From Trichodelitschia bisporula (taxonomy: Eukaryota > Ascomycota > Dothideomycetes > Phaeotrichales > Phaeotrichaceae): DNA of 64,000 bases. Below are positions 43,481 through 55,806 of the stretch, piece after piece (position 1 is the stretch's first letter; the number at the start of each line of letters is the position of its first letter). Position numbers and translations under genes: made by a program. The notes beneath the pieces were generated by a model. It searched no databases and was not told the DNA's origin. It saw nothing but the letters and a program-made list of their open reading frames with translations. The DNA is taken from positions 5,552-69,551 of the forward strand of contig ML996702.1 of assembly GCA_010356995.1 (NCBI GenBank), given 5' to 3'.

Positions 43481-44640
43481 TGGCTAATGGAAGGAGACTG
43501 TCAAAATGGATACCATGCATGATCTCTGAAGATCCTTGATGCTTGCGTTTGAGCCCTGAAAAAGGAGCTTGCCGCGAAGGATGTGGAGATCTTCCCGCTC
43601 AATGAGGCCCGGTACACCGGCAAGAGCGAATCGGTAAGCTATATAAACATTGTGTGCGATGGTACTGATCAAGTAGGACGTTCTGCTGAAGAAGACCGGG
43701 GCGAGCTGGTAAATATACCGACGAGCACGGCATTGTTCAAATTCCCGAATGTCAAGGGATGAGTCTACAGCTTTCTCCGGCGGCAAAGATATCGTATTTG
43801 CAATTCAAGTCTTTCGGGTATGGTGGCGCAGTACTCGCTACAAACCCACGATTCGCGACCCAACCTGCCGCGACGTTCTCGGCGAGAAAACCATCTGGAC
43901 CCTGGTTGCTGGCGAGGACGATGGTCGCATTCTACGGGAACAGGCATGCAATTGTGGTTTTGTCTTTCAGCACTGGAAGCTGGAATCAAGCGTCTGAAGA
44001 GTGAGATCGCCAGCATGCAAATGTATGCTGCGCCTTTGACCATGTATTTCGACGGGGGGCTGTGAGTTAAGTCCTCAACGCAGTGTTATGCATATTGATC
44101 GAGTTGCAGGCTTTAGGACCTGCGAGAAAGACATCGCAAAGTTGCCAAGGTTCTCCGCTTAGACGCCGAGCTGTTCATGCAGAAGCTTCCACGGGAACTG
44201 AGAATCATGGTGTACCGTGAGCTCTACGTCAAGTCTGAAGAGATCAAAGTGTGGCCCCGAATCATCGACAACAAAATTCACATCCATATGCCACGAGATG
44301 AAGCCATGTATCTCCGCTGGCAATTCGTTAGCCCGTCGTTCATCTTCGCCGTAGATTTCCTCAAGATAATATGTCTTTTCTCCGCTTAGCATCAGATAGC
44401 ATGTCGTTCTACATAAACCTTCGAAAACAGCCTCCACCAGCAAGCTTATACACCGGCACTACAAAGACGTACAGGGCCAACTGGATGTTTGAAGATATCC
44501 AGAAAGATCAGGACTCTGATCTTGAATGCCGCTTCATATCCTGGAGTATGTCACGCAGTGAGAGTGCAAATATCAGTGGACTGAAGCCATGGGGGACGCT
44601 GGACTTTCCACCCTCTCTCTGTTCTGGATGGTGGCGCAGA
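43481..44640 (+). pseudogene. 2EXR/F-box-like gene remnant
   Basis: Coding-looking pieces in several plus-strand frames. AAKDVEIFPLNEARYTGKSE (about 43570-43635) is followed by a donor GTAAGC. RLKSEIASMQMYAAPLT lies at about 43985-44045. DLRERHRKVAKVLRLDAE runs straight into LPRELRIMVYRELYVKSEE (about 44118-44240) and on to a stop at 44389. LPxELRxMVYREL is typical of fungal 2EXR/F-box-like starts. The frame changes are not fully explained by introns, so the gene is either broken or spliced in a way I could not resolve. Confidence 0.4.
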
Positions 44641-44819
44641 TGATGACGGCTTGCGGAGCAGAACTCGATGACCGCGTGCTCCTTGAAATGGTTCAGCCTC
44701 CACGAATTATGAAAAGGTGGTGGTCTCCGTTCCCAGCCACGGACGGTGGGAGATACCTTGGGAGGATACGGGTCCTCGGAGGGGACGGTCAAGTTCAGCA
44801 TCTCCGGAAAATCGTTCAA

Positions 44820-45490
44820 GGCCCGACCCTAAGCACCCGGACATACCGGAATTCACGGGTGAAGGACAAGACGTCTGCTCCGATTATCGGAGCTGGAAGA
44901 CTCAAGCCGACATTCGGTTCCGGCTAATGCCAAGGACCGATAACAGCGACACCACCGCGCATGCCCGTCGGGACATTACAACTGCCCAGCGCCATCACCG
45001 TGCGGAAGCTGCTGATCGTCGTCGCGGCGACCGCTCCCAGAGCCCGACTGCAACCCCCTCACTTTCCCAGGCCCGCCGCAACGTCATAAACAACCAGCCA
45101 CCCCTATCCCACGGAACAAGCCAAAATCGCCTATCTGGTTGCAAGATGTCGCAAATCTGCATTCCATGCGGTGGTCGATAGAGCTGACATGTGGATCCAG
45201 ACATCTTCCGGACAGTGGAGGATCTGTACATGGAACTTGACGGGCTCTATGCGGATAAGAATCATGCAGACCGGAGCTGTGCCTTCCTACAGCGTGTTCG
45301 CGGTCCACTCCCCCGGCTGGGACTGCCGGTTGGTCATCGCTGTCTTTGGCTCGAGTTCTGACCGGCTCAGGAGAGAATATTCCCAGTTTTGTGGCAGCAG
45401 ACAGAATAAGACTCGCTAGTACGAAGTCAAGGCAGGTATATTCAGTACAGAATGAAACATACATTCAGTGACTTTGCAGCTTGGCAAGAG
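44820..45490 (+). mobile_element. LTR-retrotransposon Gag relic
   Basis: Three frame-shifted pieces keep the order of a fungal Gag. First comes HPDIPEFTGEG with DYRSWKTQADIRFRL (44830-44930), then KIAYLVARCRKSAFHAVVDR (about 45120-45180), then FRTVEDLYMELDGLYADKNH followed by FLQRVR (45205-45305), and near 45465 HTFSDFAAWQEG. In known Gag proteins the same steps are PxFTG..., AYxxSRxxG.A, L...Y.D.N and TFSDF.A.F. Frameshifts and stops make it inactive. No reverse transcriptase or LTRs were found beside it. Confidence 0.55.
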
Positions 45491-45616
45491 GGCAAAGTAA
45501 ACGTCTGTATCTTAGTTTCCCTTCCCTTCCTTAGCCAGTTTGAGAGTATACCAAGTTTGCTTGACATCAGTCAAACCCACCATCCCTCGCCGCAACGCCG
45601 TAAAACTGTCCTCGGG

Positions 45617-45629
45617 GGGGGGGGGGAAG
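45617..45629. repeat. Poly-G run
   Basis: About 12 G in a row inside otherwise mixed sequence. Confidence 0.8.
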
Positions 45630-46034
45630 CCACACACGGGGACAGACAACTCAGTATCAGAAGGCGAGAATCTGCCAGCCATCGATACGCATCTTATCCA
45701 GCCGGAAGTGCCAAATATCAAGGACCACCAGAGACGCATTGACTGTACCCTCTATGTACGCTGCACATCAGGGTAAGATATCTCGAATGCCGTTCCTTTG
45801 CTTGCAGACCACAAGGCACATGACCAACAGTCGCTTACGGGCTTCCACCGGGTATACCATCGCGTCCGCTCGACCTTCTAAGCCCGCAAATTTGGGAAAC
45901 GCCTGCGGGAATACATGACGCCTTGTTGGTCTTGTGCCTTGAACCGCTGTTGTTGACACAGCTAGGCAGCTAGACATCATGGCAAACAGGAACCAAGGCA
46001 AACATGTTACCCTAGGAGCATGGCACTTTTGGAA

Positions 46035-46165
46035 GGGACGTGGTGATGTGTTCACAGTGGGAGGAAGGAGCAGGGTAAGGTTCCCAAGATAGGGGGAAGG
46101 AGCATCGGAGGACATTTGCCACATCGCGTATTTTGGACTTGAGGATCTCCCAACTCTCTGCTCTT
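46035..46165. repeat. Dispersed GGAAGGAAC-type repeat, copy 2 (partner 38500-38650)
   Basis: Same orientation as the copy near 38.5 kb and, like it, upstream of an orphan plus-strand coding region. This hints at a duplicated non-coding module that travels with these genes. Confidence 0.6.
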
Positions 46166-46256
46166 CGTTGTCTTCATCAACCTTCCACTTCACGCCATAG
46201 CCATTGCACGCGTCAAGCCTCTATTTTTATTAACCGCACCGCGAACCACCGGACAT

Positions 46257-46652
46257 ATGGCGGACCGATTCCAGCGCAAACGTCTTGAACGCGAATACTT
46301 CCTGCATCACCACAAGGCTGAACCCAACAACCATGAGGCTTGGGCGCTACACTGGATCGACCTTCACCGTCGTGGCGTTTAGTCTAGGTGTGTCTATGTC
46401 GACGGCATGGTAGATGACTTCATCGAAGCCATGGTGATGTATGACGAGGATTTTGCGACCTTCATGCAACATATGTCCATCTGGAGACGTGCGTCCCGGC
46501 TCGAAGTTGTAGACCTTCAACAGATTTTCAACCTCTTCACGGGCTGGATGGAAGAGCGCAAATTCCGCGAGGAGAGGCGCGTCATCTTGCAGATCAAGTT
46601 TGTCGCCATAGCATACGTTTGTCGCCATACTGAACACGAAAACATGACCTGA
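46257..46652 (+). pseudogene. Hypothetical ORF with one in-frame TAG
   Basis: From ATG 46257 the frame reads MADRFQRKRLEREYFLHHHK, then NHEAWALHWIDLHRRGV and TAG at 46380-46382. It continues in the same frame as SRCVYVDGMVDDFIEAMVMY to a stop at 46652. The total is 131 sense codons with one internal stop, charged and helical. No family recognised. It could be a small gene broken by a single substitution or a chance frame. Confidence 0.35.
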
Positions 46653-47046
46653 CTTGAGGAGCAGGCCATCGCATCGCAGCCTTTATGACTGGCAGTACGG
46701 CAACGAGGGTATTGTCTTTCACACGCCCTGGGTCGCGGGTGGAGATAGCAAGGTAGTTAACTGGCAAAACACGTAGCGCATTCCGTCGTGTCGTACCTCT
46801 AGAACCCGCAGCCTTGATGTGCTTTCTTCACCATGCCTTGACCGTACCAGAAGTGCAGTAATCCCAGACACACTCACATCACAGCATGACATCTCCAGCC
46901 GTGACAAGTATTCATGCCCAGCCGCTCTTCTATCCGTCATCAGACCCGTATTAACATTCCGGGCCGAGCCGAACCCTGATCATGCATCTGCCTATGACAC
47001 CCTAACGCCGTACATATAGTCTGTAAAGAGATTCCCACCTCCACAT
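46653..47046. other. Intergenic stretch
   Basis: The 3' flank of the DnaJ gene. Nothing else seen. Confidence 0.4.
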
Positions 47047-48514
47047 CTACTGCTGCGCACACTGCGGCACGCCGTCATCATCATCCTCATCATCCGAATC
47101 ATGCGCATGTCGGCCCCCCTCCCCACCCCCTTCACCGAACTCATCCAAATCACCCTCCTCAAAGTCAACCTCTTCGACATCATCCGCCTCCAGTTTCTTC
47201 GTCGTATTCGGCACGCTCTTCGCCAGACCCGCAACTAGCTCATCGGTCGCCACCCACCCGTCTTCGGGAAATTCAACTTTGATGAGCAGATACAAATCAC
47301 CGCGAGCATCGCTCTTCTTCACAGGCATCCCCTCGCCCGTCACCTTGAGCACCTGTCCCGGGCGGATAACCGTGCCCCGCGGAACATTAAGCTCAATACC
47401 CCGCCCATCCAAATGCAGCAACACAACACGCTTAAACCCACCCAAGGCCTCAACCAGGCTAATATTTATAGGTGCCGCAAGGTCCGCGCCCTGGCGCTTA
47501 AAAAGCGGGTGCGCCGCCTCCACCAGCTCGAAGATGATATCCCCCGGCTCGCGGCCTGGGGTCTGATCCGCCTCGCCCTTGAGCACGATCTTGTCGCCGC
47601 TGCGGCTGCCGCGGGGGATATACAACTCGAGCACCTTGCGCGCATCGGTGACGCCCGCGCCGCGGCACCGCTTGCACCTATCCTTTTCCTTGAACATCTT
47701 CCCTTTGCCGTTGCAAATGCTGCACTCGATGCGCGTCTGCATGGCGCCCATGGGCGTGTAGCGGATGGCCAGGACCTCGCCTGTGGCGGTCAGATACATG
47801 TTTTGTAAGAGATAGGGATGCCTACCTTTCCCAGCGCACGTGGAGCACTCATGCGCCTTCGCACGCTCCTTCCCGCCGCTCCCCTTGCACCCGGTGCAAA
47901 TCACCTTCTTCGTCGCCTGGAACTTGGTCGTCTTCCCCGTGTACAAGTTCTCGAGCGTGACTTCGTACTCTTGCTCCTCTGGGGGTCCCTTGCGGGGAGC
48001 CTGCGGCGCGCTACGCCCGCCGGGCATACCCCCCATCCCGCCCATGCCGAACATTTGCTCTAGGATGTCCTCGAGGTTGGTCTCGCCGCCGAAACCGGGC
48101 GGCGGGCCACCGCCGGGCGTGAAAGCGCCTGGCCCATGGGCGTCGTAGAGGTGCCGATTCTGGTCATCGGAGAGGATCTCGTAGGCGCGGCTTACGGCTT
48201 TGAAGCGCACTTCTGCTGTGTCTCGTTCATGGTGGGGGACTTTGTCGGGGTGCGAGGAGAGTGCAGCCTAGAGTTTGATGTTAGCTAAGAGTAGTGGGGA
48301 GTGACGGAGGCAGACCTTGTGGTATGCCTTCTTGATATCGATTTTGCTCGCATCGCGCTCGACGCCGAGTATCTCTATGCGACGTTAGCAGGGCCCCGGA
48401 GCGGGGGAGGGGCAAAGACAAACCGTAAAAGTCCTCGGTTTCAATTTCGACGTTCACTGGTGCGGGTCAGCTAAGCATGCTCAGTACTGCGAAATAGCGA
48501 CGCCTGCACTCACT
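47047..48514 (-). CDS. Type I DnaJ (Hsp40), YDJ1/XDJ1-like, with C-terminal CaaX box
   Basis: Coding exons: base 48514, then 48456-48424, 48374-48316 and 48267-47047, giving 437 residues. The J domain has FYEILGVERDASKIDIKKAY and HPDK (HPD at 37-39). A Gly/Phe/Met region (about 85-120) precedes four CxxCxGxG zinc-finger repeats: CTGCKGSG, CSTCAGKG, CSICNGKG and CKRCRGAG. Substrate-binding C-terminal domains and a very acidic tail follow. It ends CAQQ, a CaaX box like the farnesylated CASQ of yeast Ydj1, suggesting membrane association. It stimulates Hsp70 ATPase and holds clients. The ATG is formed only by splicing: exon 1 ends in A (48514) and exon 2 begins TG. Confidence 0.9.
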
Positions 48515-49535
48515 GGCTACGAGGAATGACTTGAGAAGGGAGGTGTGGGGGGTTTGCAAGGCTTGTGGTTAACAGGACTGCTCTTCGGCGAAAGTTTGGT
48601 GTTTTGCCTTTGTCCTGGCCTCGCCAAGACGCTTGACAGAGCGGGAGCCGTTGCGGGGCGCGTGTGGCTGTGTGGCTGTGTGGCTGTGTGGCTGCTCCGT
48701 CAGGGCTCAACTTCACGGGTTCAAAGACCCCGCTTACTCCGACTTCAACTTTCCCCCACTTCACACAGAATGGCAGAGAGGAGTTTCGGGGATGGTTAGG
48801 TTAAAGAGCACACAAGTTGAGGGCCAGATCACATAAGAGTAACTACCATGCTAAATTTCAAAGGACACAACGTCCGTCGAATGCCATCCACCTGTCCGAC
48901 TGTTGACTTCCTTCCCTATGACAAGCCAGTGATGGCAACCATCTCGTTCCTCTCTTCCTCATACTTGGCAACAGAAGGTTCAGGAGACGGCCGGTGGGCT
49001 TTCCGAAGGCAATGTCCTTCATCTTGCGTACGTGAGCCCTGAACCATACAGTCCCATCGACATTCGCGTATGCTCCACTTGACCGGCGGCGGCGGCGACG
49101 GCAGTGGACTGGGGCGGACCGGTGCTTGCCGACGGCGGAAGTCGTATCTAGTACCCCCGGCACAGCGTCCATGAGGGTCAGGACGGCCTCTGTGTCCAGC
49201 CTCAATTGCGTAGGCTCAAACAGAGGGAGTTGAGCATGTCCGTCCGGTATGTCCCGAGGGGCAAACAGCTTGCTATTGTACCGTACCAGAAGCAGCTTTG
49301 CTGGCCAGCTCTTTCGAAGATCCTTCGGCCAAGGGCAAAGCTTTATCACTCGCATGCCAAGCTTTGCTTGGATGAGGAGATCCATGGGCCGGACGCTGCC
49401 TGCAAAGACGACCCAGACGGCGCTGCCCACCCAGACCGGTAAGTATGGGCACCGCGTGCTTCCCATCTCGCCGACGGCGGGAGCGGCAGCGGCGGCGGCA
49501 GCGGAGGAGGTAGCTAGGAAGTGCATGACGGGAGT
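48515..49535. other. DnaJ upstream region and unassigned DNA
   Basis: The left part is the DnaJ leader and promoter, with a TGTGTGGCTG tandem at about 48660-48690. A 222-codon minus-strand ORF (49526-48858) starts MHFLATSSAAAAAAAPAVGE but shows no domain and ends in low-complexity sequence; I do not call it as a gene. Confidence 0.4.
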
Positions 49536-52500
49536 GGAATCTGGTGTATATTTCTATATACCAGTATGTCGCCCTGCTGCCGGAAGTCTACTGCGCTGAA
49601 TTGCACAGAGGGGGTACGAGGAGAGAAGAAGGAGAGAGGATGAGGATCGAAGTACGCCATGTGAAGCACAGGTCCGGTAGGTGGGTGGAGAGATGTAGCA
49701 AAGGCTGCTCAATAATTGCTGCTCAAGACTGCGGTTTATGAATCGTTGTGGATGACATGAAAAGACTAAGGTAAAACGAGGGAGGGAACCGTATATGTAT
49801 ACAACGCCAGGACACACACAAACGAATGCCTCTTTCCATACCAAATTACCGTCGTTGCCAATACCAAAAATACGCCTTCCGCTGCTGCGTGCCGCCCCTA
49901 CCTTCACCACCATCCCCTCAGGGCTCTGGAGCAAGAGCCCTAGATAGCATTCGATATCACGCCTCACCCTTACTTCGAGTTGCGGGGCGGCTGCTGGTAA
50001 CGCCGTACGGCCAACGCTTAATCTTCTTCAAGATCAGAAGGTCGGGTAAGAGGACGGGAAGCCTATCTACCAATTATTAGCTTCCATCTTTAAAGTGTAA
50101 CTCAAAGTACCACTTACTGTCGCCGAGTTCGACGCAACTTAGGTTAGAACTAGTGGGTAGACCTAACCCAGGAATGGGAGCGTATCCATTTGAACGGTCT
50201 CTCCATCAGATGGTGCGGAAAGACAGCGTCACAAGCAGTGATGGGAAGCAAAAGCAAGATGGAAGACACCCGAGCTAACTGAGTCCGGGGACAGCCACGC
50301 CTAAGTACAATCCTCGCGCAGATGAAGGCGTGTCCGATACACTTCCCCTTTAGAAAGGCGGAGATGCACTCCGCCCCTTCGAGCATGAGAGCGGGGATGT
50401 CGCTGGTGAACCCGTTGTGCCGGAGGGCGACTCTGCTGCGAAACGGAGCAAGGCTGAGGATCAGCTCGAACCCGGGGTTTTCGCTCATCCAGCCGTCGAG
50501 GACAGCCAAAATGAAGACATTGGCGAGGGCTACCGTCGATGTCTCTGCCGTCATACTGCATGGAAGGATGCAGCAATCAAGCCGATTGCGCCGATGACAG
50601 ACAAACGGCACTCGGTTGGTTAAATATCCACATCGCGCCGCGTCACTCCATCGAACTCGCCCGGTTCGAACGTCAACGCCATGTTGGACTGTACTTGACC
50701 CGGAGAAGGGCACGAAACGGTGACTGTCAATGACGACGAGAAAAGGTGACTATGACGGGCCATGTTCCCTTCCGAAGACATCGATCGTGTGTATGTCTCC
50801 CGAACCAGTCCGGGAGTGCACTTCGACGTAAGACGATGAAAGAAAGCCCCTTTCTCCGTGGCATAACCTGATACGCAGTGATACTCTGTGGAAGCAGTGT
50901 GAGAGGTGATGTTGGGAGAAGGTTCTTGAAAAACTGACACTCGTTTATTGATGATCTTCTGCCAACCTTCGCGCTCCTTGGCCGTGCCGTATAAGGTGGT
51001 TCCCAAAGGATTAACGCGAACGTTGAAAGATGAGCAGTGAGAAATGAAGGATGAGGGACGAGATGCTTGGTCCAAAAGGCATTGAAGTATGATGTTGACT
51101 GATGTGATGTGGTGGTTGAAGTGAGGAAAGAGTTGCAATCAGGTGGACCCGTGTCTCCACTAGGTTTCATCGGTAGGGGAGGAACAGCCGGGTTCGTGGT
51201 CTGATGCCTTCCCTAGGAGAAAGGTGATACCACTAAAATCATCGGCTTGCCGACAATCAAAGGAAGGAACGAAGAGACCGGTGCTCCTCACTTCCACACT
51301 GAGAATGCGTCCACTGATGGTGCACTGTCTCACCACCTCTACTTCCGTATAGGAAAGGTGCTATGCAACCGTCCTTCCTAGTAAAGGCTCGAACTACGGA
51401 TGTATGGCGTCGGCAGATGTCGATGGATGGAAGGCATGATGGGCGATTGCCTCTCATCGGCACCGCAAGCCAGCATTGTTCGGAGTTGAGCAGGATACTC
51501 GAATCAACATGGAATGAATAACCGGTTATTTGGAGCTTCAAAGCTGAGTTATAGTATGAATTCAAGATGGCAATCGCACGTAAGGTGGAATCTTCTCCAT
51601 TTAGCCATTTCTGAACAAATGACAACCATAAGTGCGATGTCGGGCGTTTTCTTGTCCCTGCAGAGGTTAGGCGTACGCAACAAGGAATTCGAACGGAGGG
51701 GCTACTCACTGCCCAAATACGCTGGCGACATAGCGATATCCAGTATATCTATCAGCCACGAGACACATCCGCTAAGCTACGTGTCGACAGAGCACCCGTT
51801 CAGTGAAGCCTAACACTCGTCGTCTACGACGTCAGGACGGATAAATGCCCCTTCCGCAATCCTTCCCGTGGCCCTTAGCCTCGACCCTAGACCTCAAACA
51901 AAGCCATTCTCCACTCAAAGGCTTTCCAGACGCTGGAAACAGTGCGGGAAACAAACAATGCGCCAATCCGTGCGCTGCGGACTCGGCCCGGGGTGTGGAG
52001 AGCGGGGTTCGGAACAGCTGAGAGTCCCGGAATGATCGGCAATGGCCGATCAAGCACTGTTGCGCGCACATACAAAACTGGCGACGATATCGAATGAAGG
52101 GGGCTCCCATTCTTCTTCTGCTGCTGTATGCTGAGGCGATTCATGTACTGTCCTCTAGAACTAGAGTACGTCCATACAGTGGCGTGAAGCATTCTACGGA
52201 GTAGACACTCCATTATCCCAGAACTCTATCCACTGAGTGAAACCGAGAGCTGGCGGATATGTTGTTTACTTACTGTGTACGCCTTCCGACCAGTTCCTAT
52301 CTTGCCAAGATATGTAGGAAGGCCTTTACCGAGAAACTGAGTCGATTTGTCACGAGTCAGGTTTCCCATAACGGTGTCCATTAACAGCCAGTGCCTCATC
52401 CCGAGGGAATGGGTTAAGACCTGAAGCTCGCGGCGCCCCGACCACCAACGCAAGCGTGCGGCTAGCTTCCGCCAGCTTCGCTCCCGAGGAAGCGATTCGC

Positions 52501-54900
52501 GTCGACCGCAGCGGAGTGCATTGACAATCCATCTCCGGACAATGCTGCGTCCGCTCGCTGATTCGCTGCCGACACGGCTGGCGTGGGGGGTTCAACTGGA
52601 GGTGACATGACCGACTATAAGAAGATAGCAAGCCAGTGCGCTCGTGCCGTCGGCGGGGAAAGACACTCGCCTGATGCAAAGTATGCGGGCACATACCGTA
52701 CTTCGGCCCTTCTCCTTCACGCAGCGACTACTGTAGCTTACGGGGATGAGGGAAAGTAATGCTTGTGACGCTCCGTAGCTTCTCCGAGCCGCGGATATAA
52801 TTCCGGACCCATTCCCTAGCCCCATTCCCCAGCTGGCTGGTGCTGCTGACCCGCCGCATGCACTCGGTCGATCTGACCCAGTCCCGACCGCCGCAATCCG
52901 AGCGTGCGAGGGCGAGATAAAACTGCGATGGGCGCAGGTTGCAAGACATTTGTCCTATCAAAGCGCGGAAACGGATGCATCCGGGCGAGCGAGAAGCCGC
53001 CACTGGCGCATGCTGTGGGAGGGTGGATGCTGCGCAAGCGTGCTGCAACTCCCCCTGCTACTGTAGATTATATGGTGAGGTGGGCAGAGAGAACGGGCCG
53101 GTTTGATGAATTGGTGAAGCAGCGAGCGAGGACGCAAGGTCGAACAGGCTTGCCTTATCGTAGTACTTGTACCTGTTAGAGGGCTTGGTGCACAATGCGC
53201 GACGGCACCCGGGCCATTTGTGCGGGGACGGGCCCCAGAACGGTAGATCCCAGCCGTTTACGATTCTTCGAGCCACTGCGACGGAACTCCAGGCCACTGT
53301 CGAATCAGAGAATGAGGCTCAGTTGAACCCGAGGAGCGATGGAGATAAACTTTTCTCCCAACGAGGTCACCATGAAGACGTCGAAGCCTAGCATATGGCG
53401 CCTCAACATGGATGTGAACAAGCTTCTGTCCCACAAACTTGTGTTCGGGACTGTGGGCGCATGTAAGGGATGAATCGAGGGTTGGTACTGCAAGCACGAC
53501 GTTCTCAGCACTGAACAATTCGATCAGGCGTTGACAAGGCGTATCGAAGAAGCAAGGGCAGCTTAGAAGTCCCTCTGCTCTTGTCCCGTCTTTAATCTCG
53601 TCCACCTCGCTTCGAAGCTCATGTGGGGCTTCTTCAATATATCCTACGTCATCGACTTACCGTAGAGGCTTCACGCTGACCTCAAGTCAGTCCTTTTTAC
53701 TGACCTTTCATTTCCGTCCCGCATGTTGAAACTCATAATCCTCCAATATCGCCTTAACCCGTTCCACGTATCCTCCTCGCTGCCATTTGCGTGATGGCAT
53801 ACGCGCTGCAATGCATCACCAACTCCCACAGCACCGTCCGTATCCACATAAAACTGCTTGTATCGTCAGGCCAGGCAAATGCCGCATCACTCCCTGTCCA
53901 ATGTTGACCCGAGCAGGCAGTTTGAGTGCAGGACTAGAGAGAATCCCAGCAGACGACGAACGCACTACGGCTTGTGGATGTTGCAGCCCACCATATCCGG
54001 TGCCATGCCAGCGTCACGCCCTAAACCCGTTGAGGCATTAATGCTGCTGTACGCCCAGGCATCGAATTCCATCGAGTCCAGTTCGCTGATCCGCTCGGCC
54101 TCGAAAGGTCGAAAGCATTAATTTGAGCGCCGTCGGAAAGTCCAAAAAAAACCCAACCCCCCTCCATATGGCTCGGGCCGGATCCCACACCCAGGATGGG
54201 CCCCGAAACCCCTAAGCCGCTTCCAAATTCCGTTTCATTCCCCGATCAGGGTGAACCACTGCGCATCTGCCGCCGCATGCGATTAACTCCCGATGATTTG
54301 GGAGAAAGCGCTGTCGATCCGATCGTGACCATTCCACGGAGCTGGATGGAACGCTGCGGTCTGGCAAAGTCGCACAAATTCCATGGGGCCGCTCCCGCAG
54401 CCACAGATAGGTGTGGGTGCCACCTGCTGATCCCATCCCACGACCCATAGGCCGCTCACCTCCCGCAACCCTGGCCCGTCGCCGATTTCCCCGTCTTTCC
54501 GTTGCACCAAACACCATGAAGGCGTTGGGGCGCTTGTGAAGAATAATGTGAGGAATCCGAACGAACTCTTCTCGCTGTCAAGCTCCCGCCAACCCAAATG
54601 ATTGCTGTACGATTGTGGCAAATCTGGCAAGGAATCACCTGAAATTGAAGCAGAAACACCCCCCGCATGCGCAGCTCGGCGCGGCGCTAACGGCAGGGGG
54701 GTTTGGGCCTCTGGGAAGCCGGGCACGCCATCTCGCAATCCCGCCGCTTGGGATTTGGGATTTGGGAAGGATGATGAATGGATTGATTATTGAGGGATGG
54801 TTGGAGGCCATGGAACTGCAGTTCCAGCTCCTGCGAAAAGCGCAGACTGCACGCTGCAGGCCCCGTTTCGGTCGCAGTAATACTAACTAGATAACTACTG
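49536..54900. other. 5.4-kb stretch without a supported gene
   Basis: Read in all frames, this holds only short ORFs with no domain, signal peptide or splice-supported extension. Composition is ordinary, not AT-rich. It may contain long UTRs, non-coding transcripts or small unrecognised genes. Confidence 0.4.
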
Positions 54901-55806
54901 TAGACTCGGCTCAGGGAGAGGAGAGGAGAGAGAGGAAAAGATGAGGAGGTGAAGAAGAAGAGGGGAAGAAGAAGAGGACAAGCCTTCTCCGTTGTCGCTT
55001 CTATCCCAATCCCAAGGATAGGCCGGGCTCCCGTTCGTTCCACATGCCGAGCTTCTGCTTTGCAGTCTCCCAGTCGCGCGCCTATCACCACCCCCTCATT
55101 GAGAGCTCACCTTGCTTTTTCGCCAGTGTGGCTCGTCCAGCCCCGGCTCTGCGGGCTCATTCATCTATCTGGCGGTCCAGTCTCACCATTTGTCGAGAGC
55201 CCATCAACTTGTCTCTGTTTCCCTCCGCCCCGACTCACCTCCACCCTTCCCCACGTGTGCTGTGTCGTCTCCCCAATATCGAAGCTGCGATAGTGTTTAT
55301 CTCTCGAGCCCGGGATACTCGCCAAATTGCTATCAGGTCTGCGCGCTAAAATCGTCGCCTTTTCGTCTTTGCCTTTCCTCGCTGCTTGCAAACTGTAGCG
55401 CCTCCCTTTGAGGTTGCACCGCTCCCCGAGTAGCGCGCTTTGACCCCGGGAGGTCGTCCACCCTCGCTGCTCATCACCCCCTCACCATCCGCCTCCCCTC
55501 ATCCCATCTCTCTTTGTCGTCCCCGTATTGTTGCGCCCCAGTCGCTATCTTTCGTTGGCCGTTGCCTTCGTCTACCGACAACCCCTCGCCATCGAGGGCA
55601 CAGGCTTGCTTTTGCGCAATTACACATCCAGCCAGGTTTGTCGAGCTGCATTTTGCAATCCCGGCAGCGGCCTAAGCTGATCCGATGCACCGCAGCCTGA
55701 TTGAAAAAAAAAATCCGCTTCCCATTGCTCGGATCCCAACCTCTCTCGTCCCAAGCTACATCGTCACAAGCTCCGCGTCGCGGCCCTCTCCATGGCACCC
55801 GCCATA
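54901..55806. promoter_or_regulatory. G-alpha upstream region and long CT-rich leader
   Basis: A purine-rich run, GGAGAGGAGAGGAGAGAG-like, at about 54915-54985 gives way to CT-rich sequence up to the start codon, as in strongly transcribed fungal leaders. No gene is seen in it. Confidence 0.45.

Noticed and set aside
48858-49526. 222-codon minus-strand ORF starting MHFLATSSAAAAAAAPAVGE
   Set aside because: No domain recognised, the start lies in a GCC/GGC repeat and the C-terminal half is low complexity; not enough to call a gene.
49536-54900. CRISPR arrays, rRNA genes or further tRNAs in the empty stretch
   Set aside because: No spaced direct repeats, no rRNA-like blocks and no T-arm GTTCRANNC with matching stems were found; CRISPR would not be expected in a fungus.
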